Notes under the pieces: generated by a model
Told to the model about the DNA's origin: nothing
The model's input: only the letters and a program-made list of their open reading frames with translations
Database searches by the model: none
Shown here: in pieces, positions 6,619 to 10,936 of the stretch
How positions within the stretch are numbered: the stretch's first letter is position 1
Layout: each line of letters begins with the position of its first letter
Source: Anaerolineae bacterium CG2_30_64_16
Lineage (GTDB): Bacteria; Chloroflexota; Anaerolineae; CG2-30-64-16
Direction: 5' to 3'
Length of the DNA: 10,936 nucleotides
Assembly (NCBI GenBank): GCA_001871755.1
Contig: MNXL01000284.1
Coordinates: forward strand, 7,222-18,157
Made by a program: the position numbers and the translations under genes

Positions 6619-6875
6619 AATGGGAGGAAATCCGCCGGCGCTATCCTGACCAATGGCTCTTGGTCGAAGCGATCAAGGCGCATTCTGACGCGGGCAAGCG
6701 CATCGTTGAGCAACTCTCAGTCGTGAGCGAGTTTCCTGATTCGATAGCGGCGTTGAAGGATTATGCCCAACTGCACCGGGAGGCGCCGAAGCGAGAGTTG
6801 TACGTGCTCCATACCAGCCGTGAAGGGTTGGACATCGCTGAGCGGACATGGCTAGGAATTCGGAGCGCCGGATGA
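6615..6875 (+). CDS. conserved 86-aa partner of the retropepsin-like protein
   Basis: I know this only as an uncharacterised small family found upstream of retropepsin-like genes in Chloroflexota and cyanobacteria. The protein starts M-K-W-E-E-I-R, has P-D-Q-W-L-L-V-E near residues 11-18, and ends with the pattern R-E-L-Y-V-L-H-T-S-R-E, then E-R-T-W-L-G-I-R. It has no signal peptide or membrane segment, so it is probably cytoplasmic. The start is supported by GGGAGG at 6604-6609. The stop overlaps the next gene's start (ATGA), so the two proteins are likely made together. The arrangement copies that of the neighbouring TA pairs, but no toxin or antitoxin activity can be inferred from the sequence. 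Confidence 0.8.
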   Translation: MKWEEIRRRYPDQWLLVEAIKAHSDAGKRIVEQLSVVSEFPDSIAALKDYAQLHREAPKRELYVLHTSREGLDIAERTWLGIRSAG

Positions 6876-7288
6876 AGGTTCGCCTGGAAGATGGCTTGCC
6901 CTACGTTACAGTCGTCTTGAGTTACCGTGGGCAGCAAGTCAGTCTTGAGAAGGTTCTGCTCGATACTGGCTCAGCAGGCACAATCTTCTCGACGGACAGG
7001 GTACTTACTGTTGGTCTGACAATGACGCCCCAGGACACGATCCGGCGAGTGCGCGGCGTCGGCGGCACAGAGTTTGTCTTCACGAAACGGGTTGACCGAC
7101 TTGCCCTGGATGACTTCGGGCTGGACAACTTCGAGATCGAAGTCGGAGCGATGCAATACGGGGTTGAATTGGATGGCATCCTGGGGGTGGATTTCCTGAC
7201 GCGGGTTGGCGCGGTAATCGACCTGGCTCAGATGAAGGTTTATTCCACGCCGCAGAAAGATAGAAACAACGCGGACAACCGACAATAA
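6872..7288 (+). CDS. retropepsin-like aspartic protease
   Basis: The product is 138 aa with a single-domain retropepsin fold, like retroviral proteases that act as dimers. The catalytic motif D-T-G-S-A is at residues 31-35, after V-L-L. A glycine-rich flap-like stretch V-R-G-V-G-G lies at 60-65. The second family motif I-L-G-V-D-F-L is at 103-109, followed by a hydrophobic strand and V-I-D-L. There is no signal peptide, so the substrate is probably cytoplasmic. The start at 6872 is chosen because GGAG at 6862-6865 is well spaced and the ATGA overlap couples it to the 86-aa gene. Its stop codon lies inside a sequence block (GACAATAAAACAC) shared with the unrelated DUF3368 gene ending at 9478. 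Confidence 0.85.
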   Translation: MKVRLEDGLPYVTVVLSYRGQQVSLEKVLLDTGSAGTIFSTDRVLTVGLTMTPQDTIRRVRGVGGTEFVFTKRVDRLALDDFGLDNFEIEVGAMQYGVELDGILGVDFLTRVGAVIDLAQMKVYSTPQKDRNNADNRQ

Positions 7289-7382
7289 AACACCTCCGAC
7301 TATCCTCTGTACGAGGAAGACAGCCTCGCCTGGCTACCTTATCATCGGGGGCGGGTAAACCGGTCGAACCGGTTTATTGATT
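7284..7382 (-). ncRNA. candidate structured small RNA, copy 1
   Basis: Read on the minus strand from about 7382, the RNA has an 8-bp hairpin AAACCGGT/ACCGGTTT (7375-7357). A three-way junction follows: outer stem CCCCCGAT/GTCGGAGG (7351-7292, one C-A mismatch), a 9-bp stem AAGGTAGCC/GGCTGTCTT and a CCTC/GAGG hairpin. It ends in TGTTTTATT at the retropepsin stop. Two related copies lie at 8528-8624 and 9475-9571, with the junction sequence GAGGATAGTCGG identical in all three. Changes keep pairing as G-U on this strand but would be A-C on the plus strand, which fixes the direction. A perfect promoter lies directly upstream. Function is unknown and I do not recognise the family. Confidence 0.72.
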
Positions 7383-7388
7383 GGCTCT

Positions 7389-7417
7389 ATTATAGCCTGG
7401 AACCGACCGAATGTCAA
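7389..7417 (-). promoter_or_regulatory. perfect consensus promoter for small RNA copy 1
   Basis: On the minus strand TTGACA (7417-7412) and TATAAT (7394-7389) are both exact consensus, with exactly 17 bases between them. The predicted start is near 7382, at the 5' edge of the conserved RNA structure. No minus-strand coding region follows. Confidence 0.8.
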
Positions 7418-7475
7418 CAGGGATTTCTTCCGAAGGTCGACAAACGGTGGTGGAGATTACCCGGCGGCTGATCGA

Positions 7476-7565
7476 ATTCAGACCGGCAAGGCGCAGAACT
7501 ACTTGCTGGTCGGGCTGGTCAGCGTGTCGGTGCTGTTGGGGGCGTTTTTGTTGCTGCCGAAGTGA
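7476..7565 (+). pseudogene. nuoL: duplicated 3' end of nuoL
   Basis: The last ~30 codons of nuoL (6117-6207) reappear here without any gap, with about five substitutions that change only one residue (threonine to serine). The stop codon and the following octamers are copied too. There is no upstream coding part, so this is not an independent gene. It marks the left edge of a direct duplication that continues through the octamers and the UPF0175 gene. Confidence 0.88.
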
Positions 7566-7568
7566 GGT

Positions 7569-7595
7569 GGTAGATTGGTAAATTGGTAGATTGGT
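7569..7595. repeat. octamer array, second copy, interrupted by a MITE
   Basis: GGTAGATT, GGTAAATT, GGTAGATT and a partial GGT precede the element at 7596-7738. The array resumes after it as GGTAGATT (7739-7746) plus the same GGTT-rich tail seen after the first array. This is the counterpart of 6211-6322. Confidence 0.85.
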
Positions 7596-7738
7596 CAATG
7601 TCATTAAGATAAGGGAACTAGCCCAGACCTGACAGGTTGTCGGGGTCACTTTTCAGCATACATCCACATCTGATGAGACCGAATCCGGCTTGAAACGCTA
7701 CTTCGGGAAACCTGTCAGGTCTTAACTTAATGACATTG
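7596..7738. mobile_element. 143-bp MITE-like element with 13-bp terminal inverted repeats
   Basis: The ends CAATGTCATTAAG and CTTAATGACATTG are perfect 13-bp inverted repeats. A second inner pair AGACCTGACAGGTT (7625-7638) and AACCTGTCAGGTCT (7709-7722) is also perfect. There is no open frame, so it would be non-autonomous. It sits inside an octamer unit, and GGT is present on both sides, which the octamer register shows to be a 3-bp target duplication. Confidence 0.82.
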
Positions 7739-7784
7739 GGTAGATTGGTTGGTTGGCTGAGGGCTGGTTGGCTGGGGGTGAACG

Positions 7785-8048
7785 ATGACCGTACAGCAGA
7801 TTTTAATCAACATTCCAGAAAGGGTATTGCTGGCCGAGAAGACCGATGCGGTGTCTTTTGCTCGCGAGTTACGCATGTTGGCCGCCGTCAAGTTGTATGA
7901 GTTAGGTCGTCTTTCGTCCGGTCGGGCAGCCGAACTTGCGGGCGTGCCGCGCGTCGAGTTCTTGCTATCGCTGGAGCGTTATAAGGTCTTTCCGCTCGAA
8001 GCTGAGTTGTGCGACCTGGAGCGTGCTCATGCCAGAAGCGATCAGTAA
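7785..8048 (+). CDS. UPF0175 family antitoxin-like protein, copy 2
   Basis: The product is 87 aa and nearly identical to the protein at 6330-6596, including R-E-L-R-M-L-A-A-V-K-L and S-S-G-R-A-A-E-L-A-G. The upstream region is also duplicated (GGTT-rich tail, then GGGGGTGAACG before the ATG). This copy keeps its partner: a DUF3368 gene starts 20 bases before its stop, in another frame, so translation is coupled. As with other antitoxins of this kind, it probably binds the toxin and the operon's own promoter; no operator is visible. The odd C76 replaces an arginine in copy 1. Confidence 0.88.
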   Translation: MTVQQILINIPERVLLAEKTDAVSFARELRMLAAVKLYELGRLSSGRAAELAGVPRVEFLLSLERYKVFPLEAELCDLERAHARSDQ

Positions 8049-8520
8049 CACATCTCCGCTGCTATATCTGTATCGCATCGGGGTTCAGGACTGGCTAAAA
8101 CAGATATTCGGCGAGATCTGGATCCCAGGTGCTGTTGTGTCTGAACTCAAGGAAGGTCAAAGGCGGGGCTACGACGTTCCAAATCCGCGCCACTACGAGT
8201 GGATCAAGGTTGTCGAACCGCGCGCGATGCCATCCGAATGGTTGGCGTTGGACCTGGGAGCAGGAGAACTCGCGACCATGGCCCTGGCGCTGGAGAACCC
8301 GAAGCGAGTTGTCCTGCTCGATGACAGTCTGGCGCGACGCACCGCCCAGGCTGCTGGCTTGACCGTCATGGGCACATTGGGCGTGTTGTTGGAAGCCAAA
8401 TCGCGCGGCTTCACGGAGAGTATCGGCCCACTCATGGAACGGCTGGAGAATACGGGGATGTGGATATCGGAGGATGTCCAGCGCCGAATCTTGAGGTTGG
8501 CGGGTGAGACGGTTAGCTGA
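8029..8520 (+). CDS. DUF3368 family PIN-like toxin
   Basis: The product is 163 aa. DUF3368 is a PIN-fold nuclease family paired with UPF0175 antitoxins and thought to cleave RNA. Visible motifs: S-N-T-S-P-L at 6-11 (asparagine at the first acidic site is normal for this family), the V-S-E-L segment with E39, G-A-G-E-L-A at 77-82 with E80, L-L-D-D at 96-99, and the family run G-T-L-G-V-L-L-E-A-K. The start at 8029 overlaps the UPF0175 gene by 20 bases and gives the expected N-terminus; an upstream in-frame start at 7936 would only add shadow sequence. A minus-strand small-RNA gene converges on its 3' end about eight bases after the stop. It appears complete. Confidence 0.88.
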   Translation: MPEAISNTSPLLYLYRIGVQDWLKQIFGEIWIPGAVVSELKEGQRRGYDVPNPRHYEWIKVVEPRAMPSEWLALDLGAGELATMALALENPKRVVLLDDSLARRTAQAAGLTVMGTLGVLLEAKSRGFTESIGPLMERLENTGMWISEDVQRRILRLAGETVS

Positions 8521-8527
8521 GACTGCT

Positions 8528-8624
8528 GATAAAACACCCCCGACTATCCTCTCGTAGAGGAAGGCAGCCACACCTGGCTACCTTGTCGTCGGGGGCGGGT
8601 AAACCAGACGGACCGGTTGATTCT
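8528..8624 (-). ncRNA. candidate structured small RNA, copy 2
   Basis: This copy has the same layout as copy 1. On the minus strand there is a 5' hairpin AACCGG/CTGGTT with one G-T pair, an outer stem of eight perfect pairs CCCCCGAC/GTCGGGGG, a 9-bp stem AAGGTAGCC/GGCTGCCTT, a CCTCT/AGAGG hairpin with a 3-base loop, and a TGTTTTAT end. This is the best-folding copy. The loops differ from copy 1 while the stems and the GAGGATAGTC junction are kept. It converges on the end of the DUF3368 gene. Confidence 0.72.
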
Positions 8625-8630
8625 GGTCGT

Positions 8631-8659
8631 ATGATATACCGGAATGGGGCCTGTGTCAA
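8631..8659 (-). promoter_or_regulatory. promoter for small RNA copy 2
   Basis: On the minus strand TTGACA (8659-8654, exact) and TATCAT (8636-8631, five of six) are separated by exactly 17 bases. The spacer sequence differs from copy 1, yet box positions relative to the RNA structure are the same. Confidence 0.72.
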
Positions 8660-8699
8660 TACAGATTTGAGGATGCAGTGGATGAAAACGGAGGCGCCA

Positions 8700-8963
8700 A
8701 TGCGTCAAGTAACGCTCGAATTCCCTGACGAACTTGCGCAGACCATCAGCCAATACCAGGACCGTCTCAAGGAACTGGTGCTCCTGGGCTTACTCCAGTT
8801 CAAGATCCAGGAATCGCTTATGCTCTATACGCGCGGGCTGGTTTCCCTGGCGCGGGCGGCAGAACTGGCCGGGATGGACAGGCCAACCTTCATCCGCCAG
8901 GCGCGGGCGTTCGGCGTCAGGCCGCGCTGGTCGGAGCGAATGGTGCAGGAAGAACTGGCATGA
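8700..8963 (+). CDS. UPF0175-like antitoxin, divergent third member
   Basis: The product is 87 aa. It shows the UPF0175 pattern in diverged form: an N-terminal strand V-T-L-E-F-P-D-E-L, then L-Y-T-R-G-L-V-S-L-A-R-A-A-E-L-A-G at about 44-60 and T-F-I-R-Q-A-R-A-F-G at 64-73. The start at 8700 follows CGGAGG (8689-8694); an earlier in-frame ATG at 8682 lacks such a site. The stop overlaps the next start as ATGA, the usual coupling of these pairs. It is too different from the copies at 6330 and 7785 to be part of the recent duplication, so it is an independently acquired module. Confidence 0.85.
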   Translation: MRQVTLEFPDELAQTISQYQDRLKELVLLGLLQFKIQESLMLYTRGLVSLARAAELAGMDRPTFIRQARAFGVRPRWSERMVQEELA

Positions 8964-9478
8964 AGGTGATTGCCAACGCCGGCCCACTGATGGCGCTCGG
9001 CAAGCTGGGGCTGGTTCACCTGTTGTACTCGCTTTACGGCCCTGTGCTGATCCCGTCCGCAGTGTACGAGGAAGTAGTCGTTCGCGGCCTGGAATTGGAG
9101 CAGCCCGACGCTTACGCTGTCCAGATGGCTATCGCTCGCCGTGAGCTGGTTGTAGTTGAAAGTGAGGATGCCGGTCTGTCGGAGGCCGTGCAAGCCTTGC
9201 CGCTGCAATGGGGCGAAAAGCACGTGATCCAGTTGGGACTGGCAGAGCAGCCCGACTGGGTGCTTCTGGATGACCTGTTGGCGAGAGAAGAGGCGCAAAG
9301 GTTGGGTCTCAAGGTCAAAGGGACTCTGGGTGTGATCGCCCAGGCCTATCGCAATGGTCTGATGACTCTTGCAGAAGTCGAGCTTACCTTTCAGGCGATT
9401 CTGGATCGGGAAGACATCTGGATCAGCGATGCGCTGGTGCGGCGGGTGTGGAACCAATTGAAGAAAGCAGGACAATAA
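8960..9478 (+). CDS. DUF3368 family PIN-like toxin, second member
   Basis: The product is 172 aa and is distantly related to the protein at 8029-8520. Motifs: A-N-A-G-P-L at 5-10 (the usual S/T is alanine here), V-Y-E-E-V with E37-E38, G-E-K-H-V-I at 85-90 with E86, L-L-D-D at 102-105, followed by A-R-E-E-A-Q-R-L-G-L and K-G-T-L-G-V-I. These are the expected acidic PIN positions, so the nuclease site looks intact. The start overlaps the antitoxin stop (ATGA). The gene ends A-G-Q in GACAATAAAAC, the same block that ends the retropepsin gene, and the third small-RNA copy begins there on the opposite strand. Confidence 0.87.
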   Translation: MKVIANAGPLMALGKLGLVHLLYSLYGPVLIPSAVYEEVVVRGLELEQPDAYAVQMAIARRELVVVESEDAGLSEAVQALPLQWGEKHVIQLGLAEQPDWVLLDDLLAREEAQRLGLKVKGTLGVIAQAYRNGLMTLAEVELTFQAILDREDIWISDALVRRVWNQLKKAGQ

Positions 9479-9571
9479 AACACCCCCGACTATCCTCTGG
9501 AAGAGGAAAGCAGCCACACTTGGCTGCCTTGTCGCTGGGGCTGGGTAACCCGGTCGGACCGATTTATTGTT
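9475..9571 (-). ncRNA. candidate structured small RNA, copy 3 (possibly decaying)
   Basis: On the minus strand this copy keeps a short CGGT/ACCG 5' hairpin, the 9-bp stem AAGGCAGCC/GGCTGCTTT (now with a C-G pair where copies 1 and 2 have T-G, and a G-T pair elsewhere), CCTCT/AGAGG, the GAGGATAGTCGG junction and the TGTTTTATT end. The outer stem needs a 2-base bulge. Its promoter -10 box is weak. It ends at the stop of the second DUF3368 gene. Confidence 0.6.
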
Positions 9572-9577
9572 GGCTCT

Positions 9578-9606
9578 GTGGTACGCTGAAACGGTGGAGA
9601 TGTTAA
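9578..9606 (-). promoter_or_regulatory. weakened promoter for small RNA copy 3
   Basis: On the minus strand TTAACA (9606-9601, five of six) and TACCAC (9583-9578, three of six) keep the exact 17-base spacing seen in the other two copies. The -10 box is poor, so this promoter may be inactive. Confidence 0.45.
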
Positions 9607-9931
9607 TCAGGGAGTTGGTTGACAGGCTGGCGCCGAAGCTTCGTGGGCTTCGCGCTTCGTCCGCTTCGCGACGTTCGCGGCTTCGTGATCCAAACGGTCT
9701 GGGCTGGATTAAGGCATGGTTTGGGCGTGTGCCCGAGGAAAAGCAGACTGTCAACGCCACCCACTTTACGTTGTCGGGGTGGGGCAAATGAGGTCATGAG
9801 TCTGTGGCAGGCCTATCTGTCGGCTGTGTTGAACAGGTAGGCTACAGGCATAACACACGCAGGATACAAGGGGAAAAGTCGGTCTTGTCACGCTTCGCGC
9901 CACGTGGACCGAACTCGGAGCCGTGATGCGC
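9607..9931. other. gene-free stretch with a CTTCG-rich degenerate repeat
   Basis: No credible gene is seen. Bases 9639-9690 contain a run of CTTCG-type units (CTTCGTGGG, CTTCGCG, CTTCGTCCG and so on), a low-complexity repeat. A 74-codon open frame across this part has repeat-derived composition and no ribosome binding site. The rest, to the promoter at 9932, shows nothing I can interpret. Confidence 0.5.
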
Positions 9932-9960
9932 TTGCCTTGTCAGCGCCTCTGTACGATAAT
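9932..9960 (+). promoter_or_regulatory. probable promoter for the TumE-like pair
   Basis: TTGCCT (9932-9937, four of six) and GATAAT (9955-9960, five of six) are separated by 17 bases. The predicted start near 9967 leaves a leader of about 40 bases before the ATG at 10006. Confidence 0.5.
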
Positions 9961-10005
9961 GGCAGCGACAGGGTGGAATAGAGGAGAGTGGGTCGGAGGC
10001 AAACC

Positions 10006-10275
10006 ATGAACTTACGGCAAATTCTCGCTGACATCCATGCGCTAGAAGAAGAGATGCTGGCCTTCGAGCGCCAGTATGGCATCCGTTCAGAGACCTTCTA
10101 CGCGGCGTACATGAGCGGTGAGGAACCGGAGGACGATAGCTGGGTTCTAGATTTTGGCGAGTGGGCTAGCGTGTATCGAACATGGTTGACGCGTCAGGCG
10201 GACTATCGCAACGAGATCCAGCGTGTACAGCAACGCCAGCCAAGCCTGGCCGGCCTGGTTCGAGTGGCCGCATGA
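10006..10275 (+). CDS. conserved small protein in antitoxin position
   Basis: The product is 89 aa. It begins with an acidic helix (L-A-D-I-H-A-L-E-E-E-M-L-A-F-E-R), then Y-G-I-R-S-E-T-F-Y, an acidic G-E-E-P-E-D-D-S-W and the run W-V-L-D-F-G-E-W, and ends in a basic, glutamine-rich helix. I know similar proteins only as uncharacterised partners of DUF6516 (TumE-like) genes. The start follows GGAGG at 9995-9999, and the stop overlaps the next start (ATGA). The gene looks complete with a sensible promoter, so it may still be expressed although its partner is truncated. The antitoxin role is inferred from position. Confidence 0.72.
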   Translation: MNLRQILADIHALEEEMLAFERQYGIRSETFYAAYMSGEEPEDDSWVLDFGEWASVYRTWLTRQADYRNEIQRVQQRQPSLAGLVRVAA

Positions 10276-10451
10276 ACCCGCTGCGCACGCCGGAAGACTA
10301 CGAGTTGTTTCTTTACAAGCACGTGCCGCCGGACATCAAGCACAACCGTATTCCTGCGCCTGGAATGAGTTTCATCCGCCCCAATCTGCCTGCTCTTATT
10401 CAGGAGATCGAGGCGCTTGTCGAGCGGATCGAACAAGAAGCGTCAGCGTGA
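10272..10451 (+). pseudogene. TumE-like (DUF6516) toxin with internal deletion
   Basis: The product is only 59 aa. The first ~15 residues (M-N-P-L-R-T-P-E-D-Y-E-L-F-L-Y) match the N-terminus of DUF6516 proteins as I recall them. The next residues, K-H-V-P-P-D-I-K-H-N-R then P-A-P-G-M-S-F and N-L-P-A-L-I-Q-E-I-E, match their C-terminus. About half of the usual length is missing in between, with the frame kept. It is therefore probably an inactive remnant joined at the K16 region. It overlaps the upstream gene as ATGA. A functional short protein cannot be excluded. Confidence 0.55.
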
Positions 10452-10488
10452 GGTGGCGACAACGCCAAGGAGGTCTCCGACTCCGTGA

Positions 10489-10770
10489 CGACGTCGTTTT
10501 CAATTATATGCGGGCATCCCTGAGTTGGTCATTGGTGAGCGCCTTTCCTGGCGTGTACCGGTGCACCTGGCCCTGTCGCGCGGCGGCTACCTCGGCAAGG
10601 TCGGCGACCTGCGGATAGATGCTCAGACTGGCGACATCGAGGTAGAGCCACCGCAAACCCTGGCTCAATCGGCGGACCACGCCGAGGTACTGTATGAACG
10701 TGCCGTACTATCCCCAAGAACAAGAAGAAAGCTCGATGGTTGTTCAGCCCGAAGAATAACGGAGTTATGA
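10489..10770 (+). pseudogene. 5'-truncated conserved hypothetical gene
   Basis: An open frame from 10489 to the TGA at 10768 encodes G-I-P-E-L-V-I-G-E-R-L-S-W-R-V-P-V, then G-Y-L-G-K-V-G-D-L-R-I-D-A-Q-T-G, a pattern that looks like a real conserved domain. There is no ATG and no ribosome binding site at a suitable place; the first usable codon would be TTG at 10525. A good AAGGAGG at 10466-10472 precedes a GTG at 10485 in a different frame that stops within 12 codons, which fits a decayed or frame-shifted start. I do not know the function. It may be the remains of another module. Confidence 0.45.
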
Positions 10771-10772
10771 CC

Positions 10773-10812
10773 AATCTACCAAGTTACCAATCTACCAAGT
10801 TACCAATCTACC
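10773..10812. repeat. octamer array in inverted orientation before nuoM
   Basis: Five octamers alternate AATCTACC and AAGTTACC, the reverse complement of GGTAGATT and GGTAACTT. This is the same family as the arrays at 6211 and 7569 but on the other strand. It marks the right edge of the island, 36 bases before the nuoM start. Confidence 0.88.
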
Positions 10813-10848
10813 AATCGCCAACGCTGATTCCCATCGGAGGGACTTTTC

Positions 10849-10936
10849 ATGACCAACTTACTTCTCACCATCATTACTTTCGTACCACTGCTGGGCGCGA
10901 TCTTGGTGTTGCTGCCGTGGGGCAGGTGGCTGGGAC
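10849..10936 (+). CDS. nuoM: NADH-quinone oxidoreductase subunit M, start only
   Basis: NuoM is the middle antiporter-like proton-pumping subunit of complex I. Only the first 29 residues are present before the window ends. They form the typical first hydrophobic helix (M-T-N-L-L-L-T-I-I-T-F-V-P-L-L-G-A) ending near P-W-G-R. The start is supported by CGGAGGG at 10835-10841. The assignment rests on this N-terminal pattern and on the position after nuoL; an nuoN-type sequence is less likely. Transcription presumably continues from nuoL through the island, unless the island terminates it. Confidence 0.85.
   Translation, partial: MTNLLLTIITFVPLLGAILVLLPWGRWLG

Noticed and set aside
7377..7565. 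A 62-codon frame ending in the nuoL-like tail as a separate gene
   Set aside because: Only the last 30 codons have meaning and they are a copied nuoL end; the upstream part covers the small-RNA promoter.
7284..9571. Reading the three structured repeats as plus-strand terminators of the upstream genes
   Set aside because: On the plus strand the stems contain A-C mismatches and are not followed by T-runs; on the minus strand they pair fully, have promoters and end in T-rich sequence. A two-way role is possible but not shown.
7284..9571. Reading the structured repeats as attC sites, known riboswitches or hammerhead/twister ribozymes
   Set aside because: No GTTRRRY/RYYYAAC ends are present, and no conserved core of the riboswitch or ribozyme classes I know could be matched on either strand.
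9567..9791. A 74-codon open frame after the second DUF3368 gene
   Set aside because: It runs over the small-RNA promoter and the CTTCG repeat, lacks a ribosome binding site and has repeat-derived residues.

Overview
The window is a piece of a GC-rich bacterial chromosome. It carries the membrane-arm genes of respiratory complex I in the order nuoA-nuoH-nuoJ-nuoK-nuoL-nuoM, the last cut by the window end. Most junctions hold repeats, and two hold small two-gene modules of toxin-antitoxin (TA) type. The mix of short tandem 7- and 8-base repeats, DUF433/DUF5615, UPF0175/DUF3368 and TumE-like pairs, and a retropepsin pair suggests a Chloroflexota (Anaerolineae/Caldilineae-like) genome. That is inference from gene style, not from a marker gene.

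Layout. 1-495: no gene; a strong hairpin, one complete and one partial copy of an 82-bp CCTAACC...GGTTAGG element, and a good sigma70-type promoter (401-429) for nuoA. 496-2095: nuoA and nuoH, separated by inverted heptamer repeats. 2199-2788: a DUF433/DUF5615 pair, followed by a second 82-bp element (2799-2880) that ends 15 bases before nuoJ. 2896-6207: nuoJ, nuoK and nuoL, with heptamer arrays in both gaps and another heptamer array translated in frame inside nuoL. 6208-10848: a 4.6-kb accessory island between nuoL and nuoM, bounded by octamer arrays in opposite orientation. 10849-end: start of nuoM.

The island holds: UPF0175 antitoxin copy 1 with only a stub of its toxin; an 86-aa protein plus a retropepsin-like protease; a second copy of the nuoL tail, octamers and UPF0175 gene, split by a 143-bp MITE; a complete UPF0175/DUF3368 pair; a second, divergent UPF0175-like/DUF3368 pair; and a decayed TumE-like pair.

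The most unusual signal is a repeated, apparently independent small-RNA gene on the minus strand. Three copies (about 7284-7382, 8528-8624, 9475-9571) each abut the 3' end of the last gene of a module. Each has a -35/-10 promoter with exactly 17-bp spacing (copy 1 is perfect TTGACA/TATAAT), a 5' hairpin, a three-way junction and a U-rich end. Base changes between copies keep the stems as G-U pairs on the minus strand, whereas they would be A-C mismatches on the plus strand. I do not recognise this RNA as a known family.

The nuo genes encode the proton-pumping membrane half of complex I; none of the peripheral-arm genes (nuoBCDEFGI) is present here. The TA-type pairs appear to have accumulated as modules in the gaps of this operon.
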